A stretch of DNA of 57,329 nt from Arthrobacter sp. SDTb3-6 (GTDB lineage Bacteria; Actinomycetota; Actinomycetes; Actinomycetales; Micrococcaceae). The stretch covers positions 1 through 57,329 of the forward strand of contig NZ_JAAMFN010000027.1 of the NCBI RefSeq assembly GCF_013376095.1. The letters are read 5' to 3'. Below, piece by piece: positions 16,333 through 24,415 of the stretch. The notes under the pieces were generated by a model. The model saw only the letters and a list, made by a program, of their open reading frames with translations. It searched no databases and had not been told where the DNA came from. The number at the start of each line of letters is the position of its first letter. Positions within the stretch are counted from its first letter, which is position 1. The position numbers were made by a program, and so were the translations under genes.

Positions 16333-17658
16333 TCAGCGCTGCGTTTCCGCGGCGGGCAGCCAGAACACCACGGCCACCAGGGCCACCGCCGTTGCCATCA
16401 AGAACGCGACGCCGTAGGAGAACAGGTCCACCAGGTAGCCGGCGGCGATGGGGCCGATGATGGCGCCGAAGTCCGAGCACATCTGGAACGTGGCCAGCAC
16501 CTTGCCGCCGGAGCGTTCATTGCCAATCACATCCGCCACGGTGGCCTGCTGGGCCGGGCCCATGAGCCCGCTGCCCAGCCCGGCCACGAGGGAGATGGCG
16601 AAGAACCAGAACACGCCGCCGGTGAATCCCAGCACGCCCATGCCCAGGCCGTTGACGAGCAGGCCGAGCAGGATCATCGGCTTGCGTCCCCAGGTGTCGG
16701 CCAGCCTGCCGGAAAACATCAGCGCAATCCCGGTGCCGATCGCGAAGACGGCCAGCGAGATCCCGGCCACCTCCGGCCCCGCGCCCAGCGCTGCCGTGGC
16801 GAACAGCGGCACCAGCGCCATGCGGATCCCAAATGCCGACCACCCGTTCGCGAAGCTCGAGGCCAGCACGGCCCGGTACGCCGGGACTCCCAGGGCTGTG
16901 CGCAGCAGGAGCGGCTCCTGCCTCCCCGGGGCCGGCTCCTGCCTCCCCGGCCCCGGCAGCGTGCCCGGTGCCGCGGCGTCGCCGTCCGACGTCGTCCAGG
17001 CCGGCTCCCCAACGCGGGCACCGGCCCTGGCGGCGGGGCGCGCCGCTTCCTTCCCCGGGGCGGCGGCCGGCAACTGGGTGGCGACCAGGAGCGCCACCAG
17101 GACCAGCGCCCCGGCGTACACCAGGAACGGCAGCTGCAGGCCAAATCCGGCGAGCAGCCCTCCGGCCGCCGGGCCCGTGATGTTGCCGAGCAGGAACGAG
17201 CCGGCATACAGGCTGGAGACCTTGCCGCGGGCCTGCGGGGGAGCGAGGCGGATCAGCAGTCCCATGGCGGAGACCGTGAACATCGTGGAACCGATCCCGC
17301 CCAAGCCGCGGAACAACAGCAGCTGCCAGTAGTTCTGCGCAAACGCGCAGGCCGCGGAGGACGCGGCCACGATCAGGATCCCCAGGATGTAGGTGCGGCG
17401 TTCACCGAGCCGTTCCACGAGGACGCCGCTGAGCGGGGCAAACACCAGCCGGGTGAACGCGAATACGCTGACCACCACGGCGGCCGCCCCCACGCTGACG
17501 TGGAAACTTTGCGCGAATTGCGGCAGCACCGGCGCCACGATCCCGAAGCCGATGGCAATGAGGAACGCGGCGGCGACCAGGACCTTGATCTCGCGCGGAA
17601 GCTTCACGGCGGGCGGATCGACGGTTTCGGGGGCGGGGCTGGGCATGGACATCAGCAT
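16333..17658 (-). CDS. MFS transporter, 12-TM drug/sugar efflux type
   Basis: 441 residues if started at ATG 17658 (MLMSMPSPAPET). It has about twelve hydrophobic segments. The first is VLVAAAFLIAIGFGIVAPVLPQF, and the MFS loop motif GVLVERLGERRTY lies between helices 2 and 3. A second-half repeat of it (GRLADTWGRKPM) is near residue 350. A long Pro/Gly/Arg-rich cytoplasmic loop (about residues 205-270) contains two copies of PGRQEPxPGRQEP-like sequence. The substrate is unknown. Only about 70 bp separate it from the divergently read ftsY. Other Met codons at 17652 and 17646 are also possible starts. Confidence 0.88.
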   Translation of the reverse strand: MLMSMPSPAPETVDPPAVKLPREIKVLVAAAFLIAIGFGIVAPVLPQFAQSFHVSVGAAAVVVSVFAFTRLVFAPLSGVLVERLGERRTYILGILIVAASSAACAFAQNYWQLLLFRGLGGIGSTMFTVSAMGLLIRLAPPQARGKVSSLYAGSFLLGNITGPAAGGLLAGFGLQLPFLVYAGALVLVALLVATQLPAAAPGKEAARPAARAGARVGEPAWTTSDGDAAAPGTLPGPGRQEPAPGRQEPLLLRTALGVPAYRAVLASSFANGWSAFGIRMALVPLFATAALGAGPEVAGISLAVFAIGTGIALMFSGRLADTWGRKPMILLGLLVNGLGMGVLGFTGGVFWFFAISLVAGLGSGLMGPAQQATVADVIGNERSGGKVLATFQMCSDFGAIIGPIAAGYLVDLFSYGVAFLMATAVALVAVVFWLPAAETQR

Positions 17659-17728
17659 CGAGTTTGCCACAGCCGCGGGGCGGCCGGGTCCAGGCCGGGG
17701 ATTCCGGGCCCCGTGAGAGACTTGGACG

Positions 17729-18931
17729 GTGAACGAAACTCTTGCCATCATCCTGTACATCGTCATTGGGCTTGCGATTATCGGCGGCCTTGTCCCTGTC
17801 TTCTTGAAGGTCCGGAAGAACACACAAAACTACACGGGCCCGCGCGACGCCAACGATCCCGCACCCGTGGAACCGGCGGAAGGACAGGCCGGGGGTGCAT
17901 CCCAAGGCCCCGGCACCCTGGTGGAGGAGCGCCCCGAAGGCCAAGCCCCGGCGTCGGAGTTGCAGACGGCGGAGGTGGCAACGGAAGCCCCGGCGCTGGA
18001 AACGCCGCTCCCCGCCGAGGGGCGCCTGGTCCGGCTGCGGGCCCGGCTGTCGAAGTCGAACAACGCGTTGGGCAAGGGCCTGCTGGCGCTGCTCTCGCGG
18101 GACACCATCGACGACAACGTGTGGGACGAGGTTGAGGAGACGCTGCTGCTGGCGGACATCGGCACCAATTCCACCATGGAACTCGTGGACACGCTGCGCG
18201 CGCGTGTCAAGGTCCTGGGCACCCGCAGCGCCGACCATGTCCAGGCCATGCTGCGCGAGGAACTCATCAAGCTCGTGGACCCCGCCATGGACCGCAGCCT
18301 GAACATCGCCCGCCACGACGGGCGCCCGGCCGTGCTCATGGTGGTCGGCGTCAACGGCGTCGGCAAGACCACCACGGTGGGCAAGCTGGCCCGCGTGCTC
18401 GTGGCCGAGGAGAAGGACGTGCTGCTGGGCGCGGCCGACACCTTCCGCGCCGCGGCCGCCGAGCAGCTGGCAACCTGGGGCGCGCGCGTGGGCGTGCCCA
18501 CCGTGAAGTCCGACGTCGATGGCGCGGACCCTGCCTCCGTCGCCTTTGAAGCGGTAAAGGCCGGCATCGAGCAGGAAGTCGATGTGGTCATGGTGGACAC
18601 CGCCGGGCGCCTGCAGAACAAGGTGGGCCTGATGGATGAGCTGGGCAAGGTCAAGCGCGTCATCGAAAAGCAGGCCACCGTGGACGAGGTCCTGCTGGTC
18701 CTGGACGCCACCACCGGGCAGAACGGACTGACTCAGGCGAAGGTGTTTGCCGAGGTGGTGAACATCACCGGCATTGTGCTGACCAAGCTGGACGGCACGG
18801 CGAAGGGCGGCATTGTGGTGGCCATCCAAAAGACGCTTGGCGTGCCGGTCAAGCTGGTGGGCCTGGGCGAAGGTGCGGACGACCTCGCGCCGTTTGAGGC
18901 CGAGGGCTTCGTGGACGCGCTGCTGTCCTAG
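17729..18931 (+). CDS. ftsY: Signal recognition particle receptor FtsY
   Basis: 400 residues. FtsY is the SRP receptor GTPase that docks ribosome-SRP complexes at SecYEG. It has an N-terminal membrane helix (ETLAIILYIVIGLAIIGGLVPVFL), as usual for actinobacteria. A Pro/Glu/Ala-rich linker (about 35-95), the N domain, and the G domain with GVNGVGKTTT (about 207-216), DTAGR (about 290) and TKLDG (about 352) follow. GTG start. A GAGACT hexamer six bases ahead could be a -10 for a leaderless mRNA, but this is weak. A strong terminator follows at 18981. Confidence 0.97.
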   Translation: MNETLAIILYIVIGLAIIGGLVPVFLKVRKNTQNYTGPRDANDPAPVEPAEGQAGGASQGPGTLVEERPEGQAPASELQTAEVATEAPALETPLPAEGRLVRLRARLSKSNNALGKGLLALLSRDTIDDNVWDEVEETLLLADIGTNSTMELVDTLRARVKVLGTRSADHVQAMLREELIKLVDPAMDRSLNIARHDGRPAVLMVVGVNGVGKTTTVGKLARVLVAEEKDVLLGAADTFRAAAAEQLATWGARVGVPTVKSDVDGADPASVAFEAVKAGIEQEVDVVMVDTAGRLQNKVGLMDELGKVKRVIEKQATVDEVLLVLDATTGQNGLTQAKVFAEVVNITGIVLTKLDGTAKGGIVVAIQKTLGVPVKLVGLGEGADDLAPFEAEGFVDALLS

Positions 18932-18962
18932 GGCCATTCGCAAGGCAGGGCCGCCGGCGCCC

Positions 18963-18978
18963 GTAACGTGCCGGAAAC
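18963..18978. promoter_or_regulatory. GlnR-like box, upstream copy
   Basis: GTAAC-N6-GAAAC matches the actinobacterial GlnR half-box consensus (GTnAC-N6-GnAAC) at every defined position. It lies between the ftsY stop and the ftsY terminator, 162 bp before the amtB start. Confidence 0.5.
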
Positions 18979-18980
18979 AT

Positions 18981-19015
18981 AAGCGGCGCCAGGAATTAAC
19001 CTGGCGCCGCTTTTT
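18981..19015 (+). terminator. Intrinsic terminator of ftsY
   Basis: A 13-bp perfect stem (18981-18993 with 19000-19012) around the loop AATTAA, followed by a run of T (19011-19015). GC-rich stem with an A run on the other side, so it may also work in reverse. Confidence 0.92.
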
Positions 19016-19053
19016 GTAACATCACGGCAATCTTTGCCGCGCGCGGGTGAAAC
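19016..19053. promoter_or_regulatory. GlnR-like double box before amtB
   Basis: Sites spaced at 11-base intervals: GTAAC (19016, perfect), GCAAT (19027, one mismatch), CGCGC (19038, poor) and GAAAC (19049, perfect). This is the a1-b1-a2-b2 layout of GlnR boxes, with three of four elements recognisable. The box ends 87 bp before the amtB ATG. Confidence 0.45.
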
Positions 19054-19139
19054 ATGCCCACGGGAGAGTTGTAAGTGTCCAGATTGCACAGCCCCTTGGA
19101 TGGCGGCGGCAGCACTTCTTGCAACGAAAGGCCGTAAAC

Positions 19140-20498
19140 ATGAACACCGGAGATACCGCCTGGGTCCTTGTCTCCGCAGCCCTGGTGCTGCTGATGACAC
19201 CCGGCCTGGCCTTCTTCTACGGCGGCATGACCCGTGCCAAGGGCGTGCTGAACATGATGATGATGAGCTTCGGAGCCATCGCCGTCGTCGGGGTCCTGTG
19301 GATCCTGTTCGGCTACTCGGCGGCGTTCGGGAACGACGTGGGCGGCGGCCTTCTGGGCAACCCGTTCGCCAAGCTGGGACTGCAGGGCGTCCTTGACACC
19401 GGCAAGGCCATGCCGCTGGTCGGCACCATTCCGGAACTTGCGTTCGTCGGCTTCCAGGCCGTGTTCGCCATCATCACCGTGGCCCTCATCAGCGGCGCCA
19501 TTGCGGACCGCGCCAAGTTCGGTGCCTGGATGGTGTTCGCCGCCATCTGGGTGACCGTGGTGTACTTCCCGGTGGCGCACTGGGTGTTTGACTTCAACAC
19601 CGGCCCGGGCGGCGCCAAGACCGGTGGCTGGCTGGGCCAGGGACTGGGCGTCATCGACTTTGCCGGCGGGACCGCCGTCCACATCAACGCCGGTGCCGCT
19701 GCCCTGGCACTGTGCCTGATCCTGGGCAAGCGCAAGGGCTTCGGCAAGGACCCGGGCCACCGCCCCCACAACATGCCGTTCGTGATGCTGGGCGCCGGCC
19801 TGCTCTGGTTCGGCTGGTTCGGCTTCAATGCCGGCTCCGCCCTCGGCGCCAACGGAATCGCCGGCTATGCCTGGATCAACACGCTCGCCGCCCCCTGTGC
19901 CGCCACGCTTGGCTGGCTGCTGGTGGAAAGGCTGCGCGACGGACACGCCACCTCCCTGGGTGCCGCCTCGGGCGCCGTCGCCGGCCTGGTCGCCATCACC
20001 CCGGCCTGCGCCGCCGTCACCCCCGTATGGGCCATGGTCCTGGGACTGCTGGCCGGCGTCGTCTGCGCCATGGCCGTGGGCCTGAAGTTCCGCCTCGGCT
20101 TTGACGACTCGCTCGACGTCGTCGGTGTCCACCTGGTCGGTGGCATCATCGGCACCTTGTTCATCGGGCTGGCCGCAGACCCCAACGCGCCGTCCGCCGG
20201 CCACGGCCTGTTTTACGGCGGCGGGCTGGAACTGCTCGGCAAGCAGGCGGTCGGGGCGTTCTCCGTCTTCCTGTACTCCTTCGTCCTGGCGTTCATCATC
20301 GGCTGGATCATCAACAAGACCATGGGCTTCCGCATCTCTGCCGCCCACGAGGCTGCCGGCATCGACATCTCGGTCCACGCAGAATCGGCCTATGACTTCG
20401 GCAGCCACATCGCCGGCAGCTTCCACCCCCTGCACGGGAACCCCGCCCTGCAGCAGCACGCAGCCCCCGCCCGCATTCAGTCAAAGGTTGACGCATGA
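19140..20498 (+). CDS. amtB: Ammonium transporter AmtB
   Basis: 452 residues, about eleven membrane helices. It conducts ammonium/ammonia through a channel whose two pore histidines are visible as H181 (GGTAVHINAG) and H331 (VVGVHLVGG). The N-terminal family signature TPGLAFFYGGM (20-30) is present. ATG 19140 follows GAAAGGCCGTAAAC, a good ribosome site; an in-frame GTG at 19047 would add residues unlike the family. The last four bases (ATGA) overlap glnK, the usual Amt-PII coupling. GlnR-like boxes upstream suggest control by nitrogen supply. Confidence 0.96.
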   Translation: MNTGDTAWVLVSAALVLLMTPGLAFFYGGMTRAKGVLNMMMMSFGAIAVVGVLWILFGYSAAFGNDVGGGLLGNPFAKLGLQGVLDTGKAMPLVGTIPELAFVGFQAVFAIITVALISGAIADRAKFGAWMVFAAIWVTVVYFPVAHWVFDFNTGPGGAKTGGWLGQGLGVIDFAGGTAVHINAGAAALALCLILGKRKGFGKDPGHRPHNMPFVMLGAGLLWFGWFGFNAGSALGANGIAGYAWINTLAAPCAATLGWLLVERLRDGHATSLGAASGAVAGLVAITPACAAVTPVWAMVLGLLAGVVCAMAVGLKFRLGFDDSLDVVGVHLVGGIIGTLFIGLAADPNAPSAGHGLFYGGGLELLGKQAVGAFSVFLYSFVLAFIIGWIINKTMGFRISAAHEAAGIDISVHAESAYDFGSHIAGSFHPLHGNPALQQHAAPARIQSKVDA

Positions 20499-20833
20499 AA
20501 CTGATCACCGCCATCATCCGGCCCGAACAGCTCGACGAGGTCCGCAGCGGCCTGGAAAGCTACGGCGTCCAGGGGCTGACCGTCAGCGGCGCGCACGGCT
20601 ACGGCCGCCAGCGCGGGCACACCGAGGTCTACCGCGGCGCCGAATACACGGTGGACCTGCACGAGAAGATCCGCATCGAGGTCCTCACCTCCGACGAACG
20701 CGCCTGGGACCTGATGGACATCATCGTGGCCAGTTCCAACACCGGAACGGCCGGCGACGGCAAGGTATGGATGGTGGAGGTCTTTGAAGCCGTCCGCGTC
20801 CGCACCGGCGAACGCGGGGTGGCCGCGATCTGA
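20495..20833 (+). CDS. glnK: PII signal-transduction protein
   Basis: 112 residues. PII trimers bind ATP/ADP and 2-oxoglutarate and plug AmtB when nitrogen is plentiful. The T-loop reads GHTEVYRGAEYTVD, with Y51 available for adenylylation or uridylylation. The C-terminal signature with TGTAGDGKVW is complete. Overlap with amtB (ATGA) supports the GlnK role. In many actinobacteria glnD follows; here a convergent terminator and zwf follow, so the Tyr51-modifying enzyme, if any, must be elsewhere. Confidence 0.95.
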   Translation: MKLITAIIRPEQLDEVRSGLESYGVQGLTVSGAHGYGRQRGHTEVYRGAEYTVDLHEKIRIEVLTSDERAWDLMDIIVASSNTGTAGDGKVWMVEVFEAVRVRTGERGVAAI

Positions 20834-20851
20834 AGTCATTCCACGGACGCC

Positions 20852-20893
20852 GCCGGCACCCGGGTGGGCAGTGAACCCCACCCGGGTGCCGGC
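20852..20893. terminator. Terminator between convergent glnK and zwf
   Basis: A 17-bp perfect stem (20852-20868 with 20877-20893) around an 8-base loop, followed by GTCGTTTG. It lies 18 bp after the glnK stop and 41 bp after the zwf stop. The U tract is short, so its strength rests on the stem. Confidence 0.75.
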
Positions 20894-20934
20894 GTCGTTT
20901 GTGGCGCGCCAGGGTCCTTGGTCGTTGCCGGCGC

Positions 20935-22458
20935 TCAGTCGTTGCTGGTGGTCCAGTCCGCAGGTCCGTTGGAACCGGCGGCATATTCCTCCATGGGCAC
21001 CTTGCCTGCCTTCCACGCAGCGAATGCCGGCTCCACGATCCGCCAGCAGTCCTCGGCAGTGTCGCCGCGGACGGACAGCAGCGGGTCTCCGCTGAGCACG
21101 CCTTCAAGGACTTCACCGTAGGGCAGCAGCGGATCGCTAGCCAGTTCCGTTTCCAGCTGCACGCGGTCCAGCGTGAAGAGGTCGCCCGGGCCGTTGACGT
21201 CCAGGTCCAGCGTCAGTGTTTCCGGCCCGAATCCGACGTGGAGGCGGGTGGGGGAGTCGGTGCCGGTGAAGCCCAGCGGCAGGTGCGGGACCGGCTTGTA
21301 CGTCACCACGGCCTCCTTGCGCGCCCGGCCCAGGGCCTTCCCGGAGCGCAGCACAAACGGCACGCCGGCCCAGCGCCAGTTGTTGACGTAAACCTCCACT
21401 TCGGCCAGCGTCTCCGTCTCGTTTGCCGGGTCCACGCCGTCCTCGGCCACATAGTCGGGCACTTTCCGCCTGCCGATGGAGCCTGCCGTGTAGCGGGCGC
21501 GCCGGGTGGAGTCGGCCAGATCCGGCTTGTAGGAGTTGCCGATGGTGCTGGCGCGCAGCACCGCGGCTATGGCGGAGCGGACATCCTGTTCGCCCAGTGT
21601 GGCCGGCGGCTCCATGGCCATGATGGCCATGATCTGCAGGAGGTGGCTTTGGATCATGTCCTTGCCCGCCCCGGCGTGGTCGTAGTACCGGGCCCGGTTT
21701 TCCAGGGTCAGGTCCTCGTCGAAGATGATCTCCACCTTTTCAATGTGCACGCCGTTCCACAGCGGTTCCAGCAGCCGGTTGGCAAAGCGCAGCCCCATGA
21801 TGTTCAGCACCGTGGACTTGCCCAGGAAGTGGTCCACGCGGTGGATGTGGTCCTCGGGGACCAGCCGCGCCAACGTGGCGTTAAGCGCATGGGCGGATTC
21901 GGCGCTGGAGCCGAACGGCTTTTCCATCACCAGCCGGGTTCCGGCCGGCAGGTCCTTTTTCTTCAAGACCTTGCAGGCCTCCTGGCTGATGGCCGGCGGC
22001 AGGGCGAAGTAGAGTGCCACGGGGCCTTCCACCGTGGCCAGCAGTTCCCCCAGTGCACCCTTGGCGGTCACGTCCACCTGCTCGTAGCGGCTGTCCTTCT
22101 GGACGCTTTTCAGCTCCTTGATGCCGGCCGCGGTGGACTCGCCGCCCGGTGCCAGGGCGTCGGCAAAGCTGTCCGAGAGCCGGTCCTGCCACTTCGAGGC
22201 GTCCCAGTCGTCGCTGCCGGCACCCACCAGCGTGATGCCGGGCGCGCGCCCCGAGGCGATGAGACGGGCGACGCCGGGCAACAACAGCCTGCCCGTCAGG
22301 TCGCCCGAGGCGCCCAGGATGACCAGCGTCTTGATGCGCTCACCGGCAGGCGGGCTGCCGGCGGCCGCGCCGGACGCCGGGGCACTGGCGGACGACGAGC
22401 CGCGGGCTGCAGACGTGGTGGACTGGGGGCTGCGGGACGTTCTTGTGGTTTTGGTCAC
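20935..22458 (-). CDS. zwf: Glucose-6-phosphate 1-dehydrogenase
   Basis: 507 residues. It oxidises glucose 6-phosphate to 6-phosphogluconolactone with NAD(P)+, feeding the pentose phosphate pathway. Cofactor loop LGASGDLTGR (48-57), EKPFG (179-183) and the active-site motif RVDHFLGK (207-214) are present. The first ~40 residues after the GTG start (VTKTTRTS) are Ser/Thr/Ala-rich and look disordered. The tkt-tal-opcA neighbours of the main actinobacterial zwf are absent, so this may be a second, stand-alone copy. Confidence 0.92.
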   Translation of the reverse strand: MTKTTRTSRSPQSTTSAARGSSSASAPASGAAAGSPPAGERIKTLVILGASGDLTGRLLLPGVARLIASGRAPGITLVGAGSDDWDASKWQDRLSDSFADALAPGGESTAAGIKELKSVQKDSRYEQVDVTAKGALGELLATVEGPVALYFALPPAISQEACKVLKKKDLPAGTRLVMEKPFGSSAESAHALNATLARLVPEDHIHRVDHFLGKSTVLNIMGLRFANRLLEPLWNGVHIEKVEIIFDEDLTLENRARYYDHAGAGKDMIQSHLLQIMAIMAMEPPATLGEQDVRSAIAAVLRASTIGNSYKPDLADSTRRARYTAGSIGRRKVPDYVAEDGVDPANETETLAEVEVYVNNWRWAGVPFVLRSGKALGRARKEAVVTYKPVPHLPLGFTGTDSPTRLHVGFGPETLTLDLDVNGPGDLFTLDRVQLETELASDPLLPYGEVLEGVLSGDPLLSVRGDTAEDCWRIVEPAFAAWKAGKVPMEEYAAGSNGPADWTTSND

Positions 22459-22738
22459 GATCCCAGCATGCCACTTTGTCCGGTGGATTTCCTTTCCCCC
22501 GGCACGGCCGTGTTGCCGGCCGGGCCACGGCTGCCGGCAGCGAAAACGTGCAACGAACCGGCCCTGCACTTGGTACCCTTGATAGTTGAGTCCTACAGGA
22601 AAGGGAGCGGGCAGCACTGCCGCCCGCCGTTCTCATCCTGCACATTCGAAATCGCCGCACCCGTCGTTCGCGGCCCGGCCGCCACGGCGGGGCCGCGCGG
22701 GTGATGGCTGTATCCCAGACGAAAGAAGTACACGGCGC

Positions 22739-24310
22739 GTGTTCAACTCCCTATCTGACCGGCTGACAGCAACTTTCAAGAACCTGCGCGGCAAGGGCCG
22801 GCTGAGTGAAGCCGACGTCGACGCCACCGTCCGGGAAATCCGCCGTGCCCTGTTGGACGCCGACGTGGCGGTGCCCGTGGTGCGCGAATTCACCGCCAAG
22901 GTCCGCGAACGCGCGCTCGGCGCGGAGGTCAACGAGGCCCTGAACCCGGCGCAGCAGATCGTCAAGATTGTCAACGAAGAGCTGGTGACGATCCTGGGCG
23001 GGGAGACCCGGCGCATCAACCTGGCGAAAAACCCGCCCACCGTGATCATGCTTGCCGGCCTTCAGGGCGCGGGGAAGACCACGCTGGCCGGCAAGCTGTC
23101 CAAGTGGCTCAAGGCCCAGGGCCACAGCCCGCTCCTGGTCGCCGCGGACCTCCAGCGCCCCAACGCCGTCAAGCAGCTCCAGGTCAACGGTGAGCGCGCC
23201 GGCGTGCCCGTCTTCGCCCCGCACCCCGGCGTCAGCAGCGAATTTGAATCCGCCACCGGCGATCCCGTGGCCGTTGCCCAGGCCGGCGTGGCCGAGGCCA
23301 AGTCCAAGCTGCACGACGTCGTCATCGTCGACACCGCCGGCCGCCTCGGCATCGATGCCGAGCTGATGGCACAGGCGGCCAACATCCGTGCCGCGATCAA
23401 CCCGGACGAGGTCCTCTTCGTCATCGACGCCATGATCGGCCAGGACGCCGTCAACACGGCCCAGGCGTTCAACGAGGGCGTGAACTTTACCGGCGTGGTC
23501 CTCTCCAAGCTCGACGGCGACGCCCGCGGCGGTGCTGCCCTGTCGGTGGCATCCGTAACCGGCAAGCCCGTCATGTTCGCCTCCACCGGCGAGTCCCTGG
23601 ACGATTTTGAACTGTTCCACCCGGACCGCATGGCCAGCCGCATCCTGGACATGGGCGACGTCCTGACGCTCATTGAGCAGGCGGAAAAGAACTGGGACAA
23701 GGGCGAAGCGGAGCGCATGGCGCGCAAGTTCGCCGACCAGGAAGACTTCACCCTGGACGACTTCCTGTCCCAGATGCAGCAGATCCGCAAAATGGGCTCC
23801 ATGAAGAAGATGCTCATGATGATGCCCGGCGCGGCCAACATCCGCCAGCAACTGGAAAACTTCGACGAGCGTGAAATCGACCGGGTCGAGGCGATCGTCC
23901 GTTCCATGACCCCGCACGAGCGCGTCGCGCCGAAGATCATCAACGGCTCCCGCCGCGCCCGCATCGCCAAGGGTTCCGGCGTGCACGTCTCCGAGGTCAA
24001 CGGCCTGCTGGAGCGCTTTGGCCAGGCCCAGAAGATGATGAAGAAAATGGCCCAGGGCGGCGGCATCCCCGGCATGCCCGGTGTCCCCGGTCCCGGCGGT
24101 TTCAAGGGCGGCCGAAAGGGCAGGCAGTCGCCGAAGAAGAAGGCCCGCTCCGGCAACCCCGCCAAGGCCGCCGCCGAGCTGCGTGCCGCGCAGGACAAGG
24201 CATCCGCCCCCAAACCGCTGCCCACCGGTGCGTCCTTTGGCGCCGGCAACGAGGACTTTGACCCGGCCAGCCTGAACCTGCCCAAGGGCTTCGAGAAGTT
24301 CCTCAAGTAG
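22739..24310 (+). CDS. ffh: Signal recognition particle protein Ffh
   Basis: 523 residues. Ffh binds signal sequences and SRP RNA. N domain (FNSLSDRLTATFKNLRGKG), G domain with GLQGAGKTT (about 106-114), DTAGR and KLDGDARGG, then a Met-rich M domain (QMQQIRKMGSMKKMLMMMPG, about 345-365) with RIAKGSG. The C-terminal ~70 residues are Gly/Lys/Ala-rich, including a PGMPGVPGPGG stretch. The GTG at 22739 is the family start; an in-frame extension from 22586 is not conserved-looking. The 280 bp upstream, shared divergently with zwf, holds no gene. Confidence 0.97.
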   Translation: MFNSLSDRLTATFKNLRGKGRLSEADVDATVREIRRALLDADVAVPVVREFTAKVRERALGAEVNEALNPAQQIVKIVNEELVTILGGETRRINLAKNPPTVIMLAGLQGAGKTTLAGKLSKWLKAQGHSPLLVAADLQRPNAVKQLQVNGERAGVPVFAPHPGVSSEFESATGDPVAVAQAGVAEAKSKLHDVVIVDTAGRLGIDAELMAQAANIRAAINPDEVLFVIDAMIGQDAVNTAQAFNEGVNFTGVVLSKLDGDARGGAALSVASVTGKPVMFASTGESLDDFELFHPDRMASRILDMGDVLTLIEQAEKNWDKGEAERMARKFADQEDFTLDDFLSQMQQIRKMGSMKKMLMMMPGAANIRQQLENFDEREIDRVEAIVRSMTPHERVAPKIINGSRRARIAKGSGVHVSEVNGLLERFGQAQKMMKKMAQGGGIPGMPGVPGPGGFKGGRKGRQSPKKKARSGNPAKAAAELRAAQDKASAPKPLPTGASFGAGNEDFDPASLNLPKGFEKFLK

Positions 24311-24415
24311 CACCCCGGCCCCTTTTGGGGGAAGGTGCGACGGCGTCCGGGCCGCCGTGGTGCCGCGCAGCCGCGGGCCGGCGTCGGCCTGCCTGCCCGC
24401 CCTCGGTGGCTCCGG

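Noticed and set aside
22561-22600. TTGGTA...CTACAG as ffh promoter
   Set aside because: The -10 lacks the final T and alternatives of equal quality exist; not strong enough to list.
24311-24340. Hairpin between ffh and the MFS gene
   Set aside because: The stem is broken and no T run follows in either direction.
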